From Bradysia coprophila (Eukaryota > Arthropoda > Insecta > Diptera > Sciaridae): DNA of 64,000 nucleotides. Every line of letters starts with the position of its first letter. Position 1 is the first letter of the stretch. The stretch covers positions 1,736,001-1,800,000 of the forward strand of contig NC_050735.1 in assembly GCF_014529535.1 (NCBI RefSeq), written 5' to 3'. Shown piece by piece: positions 10,601 through 21,226 of the stretch. A program made the translations under genes and the position numbers. The notes under the pieces were generated by a model. The model did no database searches and was not told where the DNA came from. It was given only the letters and a program-made list of their open reading frames with translations.

Positions 10601-13600
10601 TTTTCCACTCTGATTTACACCTGCAAATTCAAAGCCGAGAACGCATTCTTGCTGCAATCGATTGGTCCCGAACACTTCGATTGATAATCGCCCCGTAGCT
10701 AACATAATATCTCGGAAGTTGAGCGACGCATATTGAATATTGACCAGATTTTGCGTTTTCATAACGTCAATGGATCCCTCAATCCATTTCAACGTTGCCA
10801 AATCTCCCCTTTGCGATATGTTGGCGTAGCAATGATTTCGGTGAGACTTTTCATCGATTTTTTGTATGAGTTCCAAGTGTCTGTAACTGCCCCATTGCCC
10901 CTGGAAAATAGTACGAGTTAGAACGGTCACTTCACCACACAATTGTTTGCAATGACAATACATTTTTGAAGACGTTGATCGCCAATCCCAATTTTAATTG
11001 CTCTCTGTAGAATGGATCCTCCAAACTGAATGGAGGTGCGTGATCGTCATTTATGAACACACAACTAACACGATTGCCATTTGGCTCTTTACGAATGCAG
11101 TTTACAAGACCCATGATGCCGCTGTACGAATCACTTTCACTAACAACAATAGCCGGAGATTCTTTCATTGCGGTCTGTAATTTCTCTAGCCACTCCGAAT
11201 CCCGTCCATCTACAAACACAACGACCGGATCCTCTTGAATTTTCTTCTGAATTTTCTGCAGGACTACCAGATTTTCCTCATCAGTTTGCATTACGGAAAC
11301 CAATTGCAGACCAGATGGAGCTATTATATCGCTGCTGTTCAAATTTAAACTTTCCCGCGACACCAAATATCCGTTGTCGCTAAGACTGGTCAAACTGTTC
11401 TCCACAAATTCAGGGTTCGACAAACAGCGATATGCAATCACGAACGCGCAATTCTTCACAGAACTCAGATGTCCATCTTCTACGTGTATTTTACCGAGAT
11501 CAATGTCCTGCGGCGTCAAGAACATCAAATCTGGTGTGACCAACGGAAGATCGCCTAATGCCACTTCGAACAGATTAATTATGGGACTGTTGCGATGTTT
11601 ATCCACTTCCACAGCCTTTACTTTAAGTCTGGGATTATTTTCCAAAGCCAATTGGACGCAAACCCTAACAGCGTCTGATTTTGATAGTTTTGGAGACGGT
11701 AAATGTGAGATAAATTTGTACGTTTCCAGAACAGGAAAGCCTGGGGGTCTACGTCTGGCGACTGAGCTTGTGTGTACCCCGAATATTTCAATGCCACCGG
11801 AAATTAATATTCCAAGAGTCGGGCACACTTGTACTTCAAAGCATGGATCTTCTGGATCGAGATTGGCTGCCATTGTCATATGATCCTGTGCATTGATTCG
11901 CATTTTCTGAATCCTAGTCGGTAGTATAAGCGACCGCGAATCTTTACCAACTATGTGAATTTGGAGAAGACAATCCTGTTTGGAATAGCTCGTTAGTTAC
12001 GTGAGCATAGGAAGGAAACAATAAGACGTTACCATGAAGGAGATCCAATTCAGATCCCATTTAACTTTTCCATACAATCCGTCTCCACGTGCCTGAGTAA
12101 CCGATCTGAAGGCACCTGAATAGTGGTAACCTCTCAACCGTAATTCTTTATAAAAGTCGCGTTCTGTCATTAGTGGGAACTCAGAAGGCGGCAATGGACG
12201 AAGCTTTCTTAGCGGTAAAGGTTTTTTTACTTCAGTAATAAATCCAGTGACCACTGCCGTATTTCCCTCGTTTATTTCGAATCTGCCGGTACCAGTGTGA
12301 ATGATAACTGAAAATTCAATTTCTTGACCTTTAGCCATAGAAGTAGCTCGCAAAAAGCGAATGTCTTCAAACTCTACGCTAACATCAACGAAATAAGGTC
12401 CCCGTATCTTAGCAAGTGTTTCCCAGACCATATGAAGATATGCAGTGGCCGGGAATAAGCAGCGACCTTAACAAAAGTTTTATGGATTCAGTTAATTGAA
12501 ATTTCATTAATCTACGTCTAGAACACACCATCAATGGCGTGACCTCCTATAAAATCGAAATCTTGGTTCTGGAGGTTCACTTTCACCTTTCTCTCTGCAC
12601 TCCGCGAAGTTTGTATCAGTTCGTATTTAGTGACGTACCAATCCTCACTATGCTCCCAACGTACTAGAGGCGAAATCATTGGTGTACCACGAGATACAGG
12701 ATAATTGATTGGCGGATAGAGATTCTCGAAGGTCATGTTTAACCCGTTGAGGTACAGCCTGAAAGAACATTTATCGGATAAGTCAGTCAAGAATTGCATT
12801 CAAAACCTGATTCTCTGACTTACTTTCCCAATGCATTCAAGAAGAAGTTCAGATTGCTCTTATTCCCGCGCTGTGTCAGTGGTATGTGTGTGCCATTTGG
12901 CATTCCTTTCTTCATTATTGCTTGCAGCAATCCATGAGGCGCAAATTCGATCGTGATCGCATTCTCCGGCAACAAAGCCATCGTTTCTTCAAATAATACC
13001 GAACCCAGTAGGTTATTCGTGTGGTATTCGGGGGAACTGAATCGGTTCTCTTCTTGATCCCAGCGATTTTTCGGTATACTTGAGCTCAACCATTTTTCAG
13101 ATCTTCTTTTCTGTTCGGGTATAACTTCCCTGAGCCTTTTTAGAAGTTTCGGTCCCATATCAGCAATATATCGCGAATGGTAGGCAATGTTTGAAGTAGC
13201 TACTTCTTTCGCAAACGTTCCTTCTCGTTTTAGTAAGTTTACGAAGGCCGAAATTTCTTCTTCGGGTCCGGATATGGTACCTACGGTACAATTTGACATT
13301 TTGTTATAGATCAGTTAAATCGCTTAGAAAAACGTGAAAGTTACTTGAATTGGACGCATTATGGCAAGCGACGTCTATCGTTGGTGGAACGATATTCTTA
13401 ATTTGCTTGTAGCCTAGTCCCACCGCTGCCATTGACCCACGAATCTTTTCAATCTCCAAACTAGCCATACCACGGGAATATGCAGCTAGAACCATCTGGT
13501 CACCAGTCATGCAACCATCAGCATAAGCACATCCCAGTTCTCCAACCGAATGACCGATGAAGTAATCAGCAGATAAGTTCAATGCTCTCAAAACATCCAC

Positions 13601-16600
13601 CAATGCCACTTGAATGGCGGCTATACCAACGAAGGAGTACAATATGTTGTCGAATGTCTTCGGATCTTGTGACGTAATGATTTGTATCAGATCCAAGTTG
13701 TATGGCTTGAGAGTCTCATGTGATCGTTGTATCGATGCTCTAAACAGCGGCAGTTCAAGTAACGACGTTCCCATTTCCGACCACTGAGACCCCATACCAC
13801 TGAAAACCCACACAACTGGTCGCTTGAGTCCCGAAAAGTGCTGCATTTCCTTGTTAATACAGAAAGCGTTGGAATTTTGACAGTGTTCGTACAGTCCGAA
13901 ACATCGGTACATGTATCCGACAGTATCTTGGCTTTGTGTGCTATGGATCAGGCTGACATATTCGGCATCTAAACTTCGCTGTTCCATGTCTTTGAAGAAC
14001 ACATCAATTGATTCTTCGGTACGACCCGACCAAATTACTAAACGAGGAATTTTGTCTTGAGGTGCACCATTATTCAGTTTTTCTTTGGAGTGTTGTCCTT
14101 TGAAAGGAAAGTAACTTTAAATTAAAAAAAAACTCGTCGTGTGATCCATAGACGTACTACGGTTCATAATTAATGATGTCTTTCTTTGTTGATAAATGAG
14201 TAACAAAAGGAAAGGACTTCACTAACGCAACAAGACCCGAACCATACTTACTAAGTAGTGTATGAGCATTTGCTCCGCCAAATCCGAAGGAATTGATAGC
14301 AACCAAACTTCCTTCAAGTTTTGTAGGCTCAGTGCATACCTTGAGACGACCTTCCTCCAATGCTTTGATTCCCGGTCTGTTTTTTGTAAAATTTATGTTT
14401 GGGGCTACTAATCCCTTTTCGAACGCCAGTATTACTTTAGCTACTGAGCAGGTACCTGACACAGATTCTGTATGTCCAATATTTGATTTTACAGATCCAA
14501 CTAGGAGTGGAGTTTTACGTCCTTTACAAAATATGTTATCAATAGCGATACACTCCTCTGGATCTGTAATGAATAGTAGTCATTAAGGATATGTGCGTAC
14601 ATTCCATCAACGAACAAGCACATACCCCCTACAACAGTTCCAGTGCAGTGTGCTTCTAGATAAGATATCGACGATGGGTCCATTTGAATATCTTCGTAGA
14701 ATTCAGTCAACAATTTCTCTTGCATCTTGCCTGAGGGATACGTAATGCCTTCCGGCTTGTAGCCATCGCAATTGGTTTTCGAATAAACTACGGTGGAGTA
14801 GATGCGCTTGGCTGCTTTAGCCTTTTGTAGGAGGAAAACGGATATAGCTTCTGAGCGTGTATAACCAGATGCATCGATATCGAATGGGCGACAATATCCA
14901 TTCGGCGCTAGTACACCCAATCTGAAATGTAGATTTTCATTGCTGTCGCTTGCAAAGTGACATTGTCGTACCTTGCAAATTGTAATGTTACGTATGGATG
15001 CAGGCAGAGATTCCCTCCTCCAACAAGAGCGGCTTCACATTCTCCATTGCGAATTGCAGTAATTGCTATATCCAATGCGTAAAGGGAACTGCTGCACGCT
15101 GTGTCTATTACAAACGATGTCCCCGTCAACCCCAATGAATATGATATTCTGTTTGCTAACATAGCTTTGCTACATCTGTATCAGAAATGCAAGAACAGTC
15201 AACTTGACTCAAATAGACTCAAAAATTTACAGCATCAACTCCCACACACCCCGTTATTCCAAATCCACCGGTGCTAATTTTTTCATAAAACCAGGTTTTC
15301 TCCGATTCAGAGTAACATGCACCAATAAAGACACCAGTTTTCGTTTCACGTAACGTTTTCGGATGGATGCCAGCATCTATGTGAAATAATTATTTTCATT
15401 GATCCGAAGTTTCTGTTAGAAACTTATACCTAAGATGGCCTCGTAGGCTGTTTCAATCAGCAGTCGACATTGCGGATCCATGGTATGTGCTTGCTTGAAA
15501 TGTACACCGAAAAATGTCGCGTCAAACTTATGCAGACCCTCGATTTTACCCGATCGTCTCGGAATTTCAGTATTGAAGTGTTTCCAGCGAACCTCTGCAT
15601 CATCAACCATATCAATCTAACGGAAAAATTGTTCGAAGAATTAGAATCAAAGGAAACTTGGACACCATGAGAATAGTGAATGTGGCAACCATCGTGGAAG
15701 TGAAATAGTAATTTTTTTGTTACGGTGAACATCCAGTGTTAAGCAATTGAAATTAATGTCATTCCACAAAGTGGGTTCCACGTTCCACATACGTTCCATT
15801 GATTGTGGTAGCTGCCAAAACGAATTAGCTAAATATTGTAGTGTCGTCTCTTTTTAATTCAAATAAATTCGTTTCAAGTAAGACTCAGTAAATGCGTTGA
15901 CCAATCAATGTTGAAGTTCACGTTTGTAATCACCCGCTACGTGAGAAACCAAATATTTCCGTTTACCGTGCTGTATAAATAGCCTCAATACAGACAACAC
16001 ACACTCTACGGATAATAGCGGCAGAGTCGAAATTTTGCTTGATTTTTGCAAGTGGTTCCAGGTGGTTCCGGGTGGTACCTGTGGTCCAATCGAAAAGTGA
16101 TGTATGGAAGGTGCCCCTTATTTTTGATAATGTACAAGTCGTCCATAGATCATTTTGTCCAAAAACTTCAAATTTAGCCGATATAATTTTGGGTCATTTT
16201 GACTCTGCCGCTATTATCCGTAGAGTGTGTGTTGTTCGTATTGAGGCTATTTAGTGCTGTAGAAATTTGCACAAACTTGTATGGCACAAACGAGCGAATT
16301 TAGTTGAATTTTAAAGAAGGGCTCTCGGTAGCACCATCACCTTCGTCTCCATCATATCTTCCGTAGAAACGTTATCTACTGTTGCGGAGGGAACAAATAA
16401 GAATTCACAATTACAATACAATTCTCTTTATTCATTCCACTACATATACATCACCCGTGTTAAGACATTTACTTATGCATTGTATATTAAGGCTTGATTT
16501 CCACTTAACAAAAAAGTACACCGTGCGAGAGACAAAATTGTTTTTTTTTTCAATGTTAGCTTTGTACTTCTCAAGTCACTCTCCCACGGCTCTCACACGG

Positions 16601-17224
16601 AGTACATTTTGTTGAGTGGAAACCATACTTAACGTGGAAATAGTTGTGTAATCGTTGTAAATGTGACTTCTTTGTTTTCTCTCACTGTATCTCAAACATA
16701 AATTCATCGTTGATCTCAAAATTGGATTTAATCACAAAACGTCCGGGTCAGAGCACTTTTAAATTTAGGCCGGCTGGGGCAAACAATTATCTGGATCCGC
16801 CAGAGTAACCAATTCACTTTTATCAACGAACTCCAATAACAGGCACAAAAACAGATTTTTTTTTATTGATTATTTGGCCTCTTATTTTGTATGGAACGTC
16901 CATACTGTGGCTAATACTAACCTACAAAACTGAATTTATTATAGAATTTTAAACTATATTGCGTCGTGGAGGCCTCTTATTTAAATTATGTTTTTTTTGC
17001 CGGTTCTTGGACTGCGTTGATTTTACATTCAACTAACGAATCAACATTTGTAACACACGTACTTTGTTATAGAGATTTCTCTCAAACTCTGCAACATTTT
17101 TTGAATTTGGGAATTTTCCAGATATTCCAGTCACCACAATGTCATCATCAGGAGTTGCTGGAAAAATTCTTGAATGCAATTTTTGTTGCTGCATAACAGT
17201 AACGGTTTTCGGTGTCGGCGGCAT
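7697..17224 (-). CDS. Fatty acid synthase copy B, complete
   Basis: Animal type I FAS: builds palmitate-like acids from acetyl- and malonyl-CoA with NADPH in the cytosol. Fifteen exons: 17063-17224, 15430-15616, 15250-15376, 14972-15175, 14626-14921, 14252-14563, 13345-14097, 12824-13280, 12529-12758, 12033-12466, 10962-11975, 10285-10900, 9601-10225, 8450-9542, 7697-8380; phases agree, giving 2397 residues. Order: KS ([17 protein letters not shown]), MAT (IGHSVGE), DH (GHAIDGRCLFP), degenerate methyltransferase region, ER ([12 protein letters not shown]), KR ([27 protein letters not shown]), ACP ([10 protein letters not shown]), TE ([17 protein letters not shown]). The chosen ATG matches that of copy C; an in-frame ATG 27 codons upstream (17305) is not shared. 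The KS histidine motif reads EAHCTGT, where copies C and D have EAHSTGT. Intron 1 carries two small TIR elements. Likely role in lipid or cuticular hydrocarbon supply. Confidence 0.95.
15976..16253. mobile_element. hAT-type MITE in FAS-B intron 1
   Basis: Terminal inverted repeats of about 50 bases begin TAAATAGCCTCAATAC and end with the complement. Both sides are flanked by the same 8 bases, GTGCTGTA (15968-15975 and 16254-16261). An 8-base target duplication is typical of hAT transposons. There is no coding capacity, so the element depends on a transposase elsewhere. Confidence 0.8.
16493..16632. repeat. Short TIR element in FAS-B intron 1
   Basis: Imperfect inverted ends: TTTCCACTTAACAAAA on the left against TTTTGTTGAGTGGAAA on the right, with an inner pair around GTACACCGTG / CACGGAGTAC. 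About 140 bases, non-coding. Confidence 0.55.
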
Positions 17225-17491
17225 TGTAATGAAGTTCGATTGTGATTTTGATAATCGACTTTTTCGCTCTAAAGTCCCAAGAGTTCCGTTTATTTGATGA
17301 TCCAAAACTATACTCCACGGAACTTTAGACCAGAGTTTTTTCTTTTCAAATTTTTATCAATCAACAATATTTCCGTACTTTTTTAATTTTTACTCTTACA
17401 CAACAATTTAAATGTTTATAGTACTTGATATAAGTGGATGTCTCCCTATAGGATCGAAGAACGACTGGATTTGTTTAACCAACATACAATG

Positions 17492-17499
17492 CTTTTATA
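17492..17499 (-). promoter_or_regulatory. Candidate TATA box of FAS copy B
   Basis: TATAAAAG on the minus strand 268 bases before the ATG. The same motif in the same context (TTATAAAAGCATTGTAT) lies 275 bases before the copy C start, so it is conserved between the duplicates. Confidence 0.55.
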
Positions 17500-18012
17500 A
17501 TCCACGATGTTTTCATTTGTGATTAATTAACATCCAATTACATTAACATAATTTAAAACTAAAATTTCTTTAATTTTGTAGGAAACAAAAATAACTAACT
17601 GCGTGAAGCGAAGGGGTACATCAATCCTCTTGCTGTACAAACTCTAATTATTAGGATGGTAACGACGTTTGTGACTCCTTGCTACTTTCTTCACATTTTT
17701 TTTGAAGCAGCGTTTTTGTTTAGAAGCAGCATTTCTCAAACTTGCTTTGGCTCCTAATTCGATTTTTTCAGAGAGTGTGTTTGCTAAAGAGGCTATTGGG
17801 TAGACGTGTACTTTCTGTGGACAACAGAAGCTTATTCCTATTATTATTTAACTAGTATGGTGAACTTGAAACCCCTGCCCGGGCTTTTCCATTTAAACGA
17901 AATCGCATTATGTGCCAGTCTTATATATATGACACTACAGTTGTATATTGGCCTTGATTTAAGGTGATGTGGATAAACCTGACATCAAGTTTTTAAGTAA
18001 AATACTGGTTGC

Positions 18013-18118
18013 TAGGAATCTCGCGCCACGTCATTCACAATAATTCACATTTTGACACATTTTGTATAAGGAAGATGTCACTTTGTGAATTATTGTGAAT
18101 GACGTGGCGCGAGATTCC
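18013..18118. repeat. Palindromic element
   Basis: Arms of about 40 bases containing GAATCTCGCGCCACGTCATT and its exact complement, around a centre of about 25 bases. Confidence 0.7.
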
Positions 18119-18302
18119 TTAACACCAAAATACTTAACAATGATTGAAATGGATGGTTCTTCACGTGTGATTCCGACGTCGCCTTCGCGAAGTGTAAAGA
18201 CTCTGGGTTCGGTTCCCAACTGTGCGCCAATTTTTATTTTCAATTACATGTCCAGTGCTACGTCACCACGAACCATTATGACTTACTCATAATATTTTTA
18301 GG

Positions 18303-18412
18303 TAGAGACTATTTACACCGTGTGCGAATAGTCTGTTCATAAGAAGTTTGCACTGTATGCAAATAGTCTCTTCATAATAAGTTTGACTATTTGCACACGG
18401 TGTAAGTAGTCT
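18303..18412. repeat. Palindromic element
   Basis: Outer arms read AGACTATTTACACCGTGTGC and its near complement, with internal repeats of the TTTGCA.TATGCAAATAGTCT type. Non-coding, about 110 bases. Confidence 0.65.
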
Positions 18413-18495
18413 TAAAGTGTGTGGTGAGCCTATTCCTATTTTTATTGTGTTTTTTTAAGTGAATTTGTGTCCACCCAATGAGCTGTTGAATTTTT

Positions 18496-18879
18496 CTAGT
18501 TTTCTGTTATTTTCCAATAAGAAAAGTCGATGTAGCGCAGTCTTTCAGTTAGGTTTACTTATTCGCCAAATCTTTCGTGGATCGCGTCGGATCACATTCT
18601 CAATGGCTAATTTTCATTGATCAATTGCATAAATCAATTACCACAATTTGATTTTATCACAGACCCAATCAATTGAATTCGGATCATGTTTGACCACGAA
18701 ACAATCGAGTCTATGATAAAATCAAATTTGACTTAACTGATCGATGTAATTGATCAGCGAAAATTAGCCATTGTGAATGTGATCCGATACGATCCTCGAA
18801 ATATTTGGCGAATAAATAAACCTAACTGTAAGACTGAGCTACATTGACTTTTCTTATTGAAAAGTTACAGAAAACTAGG
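18496..18879. repeat. Inverted-repeat element of about 380 bases
   Basis: Two long, slightly diverged arms (about 18496-18660 and 18710-18879) pair across a short centre. Outer ends read CTAGTTTTCTGTTATTTT against its complement. Non-coding MITE or foldback. Confidence 0.7.
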
Positions 18880-20017
18880 AATATTTTCATGGTCCGTTGC
18901 CAAATAAGCGTAACATTAAAAATATTAATGGTCCTATTGTAAGCATTAACGATGGAAGTACAATGATTACTTTAAAAGAAAGGACAGCTTACAGCTCAGC
19001 ATAGTAAAACATTGACTAGTACTTTTTGAAAAACTGATGAAAACCCTTTGGGCGATCGAACATCGAACGGTTATATCGGTTCAGTTAAAATCGGTGTGAA
19101 CAAGAAGTATAACTCTATGGGTTTGCAAGCCCCTAACGATAACATACTAGAAGACAACGATGTAGAGGAGTAATTAGTCATAGTGCTGCGTTGTCCTGCT
19201 GCAATAAAATAACAAATAGTAAATTGGCGGACTGATAATTTCGAGCAAATGCATTTATTTCGCGACTGTTTTGAAATTATCTCGTGTTCAACTCATTTCC
19301 AATTTTTTCCCTTTTATGCAACCCTTTTATGTGATATCCCCCTCGATACATCTGCACGAGTGACCATAATTCGTTCAGTGTTATTTAATAGGAAAATCAT
19401 ATGTGAAAATGTAACTTTTCAACGAAAACATAATATGAATTCATTACGGCGATTAGCATTTTGACCTATTCCACGGAACCTAATGTTAGATGCATGCCAA
19501 TTGAGTTTTAAAAATAAAATAAATAAAATAATGCTAAACAGGCCTGCTCTGTCGGTCGTTGATTGGTACAATTATTTCAATGCCAACCGACCGGAGGAAG
19601 TCATGTCACACGATCAAAATTGAATATAGATTTTTTTAGTCACTATACGAGCAAGAGGCGGGTGAACGACATTCAGGCACTTGCTTTAAAATCTACTTGT
19701 GCACCTGCGTTACGAAAATTCTGCCGTCATTTACATTTTTTCAGAAAAATAGAAATTTTTTGTTCTAAAAAGTTAAGTCCCTTATGAAAATTACGGAACA
19801 TTTTTTTTTTTTTGTTTACAATAACATTCTTAATCTAAATACAAAAAATGTCAAAAGCTCAACGTCCCATTGTCTGAAAATGGAGCATTTTCTTCAAAAA
19901 CTCAAAAATTTCGCCTTTTATGATTTTTTCAGCCCAACATAATTAGTGTGTGAGTATACACAAAGAATAATAGCCAGTAGCATAACTTTAGGGTAATTTT
20001 TGATCACAATCAGACCT

Positions 20018-20272
20018 AAGAGTAATTATACCTAGAAGGAAATTTCGAACAAAATTACGTAAAATATGTGGTCCCAACATAAAATACGAAATGTTTATTG
20101 GTATGTGTGTTTGCCCTCTTAATTAAGAGGGCAAATTGAAATATCTATAGTGAAAAAACGTCAAAGCATACATGTGTTGGTGTAAAATTATACGAAATGT
20201 GTATCTTATACAAACTGATGTTGGGACCACATTTCGTCGTACAAATTTCCTCTCTAGGTATAATTACTCTAA
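20018..20272. repeat. Inverted-repeat element
   Basis: Arms include AGAGTAATTATACCTAGA and GTGGTCCCAACAT with complements at the other end; the centre carries the short palindrome CCCTCTTAATTAAGAGGG. Non-coding. Confidence 0.65.
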
Positions 20273-20815
20273 GAATCAGACGTTTACGTCGTCCGTTGAA
20301 CTCGAAATTATGAAAAGAATTTGGTGACCTTTTTGCTTCGTGCAACTTCCTGGCTTGCAACGCAATTTATCTGAGGTTTTTTTTTTACATGGGATGATAG
20401 TAAGTGTGTCCAGTACAACACCCCATAGTTGGCTTCGCGGATAAGTCCTGTTGCAAGCCAGCAGTACTGTACGAAAACTAACCATACTTTCATTGTTTAC
20501 TCCCGAACGTGCAGTGGTACCGACCCGAGCCTATACTCTAATGATAGGTCTTTTAGAGGCGCACACTCACACAACATTTCAACTTTTAAGAATTCGCCTT
20601 TCTCGAGTTAATCCTATTAAAGTGTTTTCCCTACCCTTTGACATGCTATCAATTTTCACGTGTTCACTCCAAAAATGGGAAACTAACAGAAAAAACAAAA
20701 GATATCTATTTCTTAGAATTCTCTCTCAACAACCCAGTTGTCGTTCTTTTCGACATATATTCCGAATATATTTCGAAACGACCCAGTCATCATATTAGCA
20801 TCTCACTGGTACATA

Positions 20816-20929
20816 CCCGAGTAAAAATAAAAGTCTCAAAAGTTCGAAAAGAGACGTCTCACGGTCTCGAATCCTTTGTATTGTGAGACGTCTCTTTTTG
20901 AACTTTTGAGACTTTTATTTTTACTCGGG
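20816..20929. repeat. Near-perfect hairpin element
   Basis: CCCGAGTAAAAATAAAAGTC on the left pairs with its complement on the right; arms of about 47 bases around a 20-base centre. Confidence 0.75.
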
Positions 20930-21111
20930 TAAGACCTAATGAATGAATGAATAAATGAATGAATGAACGTAGAAAGGCTTAAACGAAGGGGTCAATATTT
21001 TATCAACATTTTTCGAATAAAAAGTCATCGTACACTATCGTTAATCGTTACCTATTAAGGAAATAGAAATGCAAAAGAAACCTGCCCGACAAAGCAATTT
21101 CAAACGTAAAT

Positions 21112-21117
21112 TTTATT
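21112..21117 (-). terminator. Poly(A) signal of FAS copy C
   Basis: AATAAA on the minus strand about 110 bases beyond the stop codon, in a 3' flank homologous to that of copy B. Confidence 0.55.
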
Positions 21118-21226
21118 TGGTACACTTAAACCTTACATACAACTCACATACCTTTTATATTAACGTAGTCTAAGAAAAGTCCATTTCTAATAGCAAAGAA
21201 TCGATTGACGTCTCAATATTATCGGT

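Larger units (their letters stand above)
15617..17062 (-). other. Intron 1 of FAS copy B
   Basis: About 1.4 kb between the exon for the first 54 residues and the [10 protein letters not shown] exon. It holds a 278-base TIR element at 15976-16253 and a smaller inverted repeat near 16493-16632. No opposite-strand gene is seen here, unlike intron 1 of copy A. Confidence 0.8.
7690..19470. repeat. Segmental duplication unit 1 (FAS copy B plus upstream flank)
   Basis: Matches 21220-32840 with a coding-region offset of about 13.5 kb. Homology covers the 3' UTR, the whole gene, the promoter, and a block upstream of it: 19360-19460 against 32720-32840, sharing GTGACCATAATTCGTTCAGTG-like sequence and ATTTTGACCT. 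Elements within introns and flanks differ, so they inserted after the duplication. Confidence 0.75.
17225..21226. other. Intergenic region between FAS copies B and C
   Basis: Contains the copy B promoter, part of the B/C segmental duplication (homology to the copy C upstream region persists to about 19460), a cluster of palindromic elements at 18.0-18.9 kb, further hairpins at 20018-20272 and 20816-20929, and a short (ATGA)n tract near 20938-20970. No further gene is recognisable. Confidence 0.6.

Noticed and set aside
12820-13299. Minus-strand frame starting [11 protein letters not shown] (and its twin at 26326-26805) as a separate gene
   Set aside because: The ATG lies in an intron; the real exon begins at the CCGTAG acceptor and joins the FAS MAT domain in frame.
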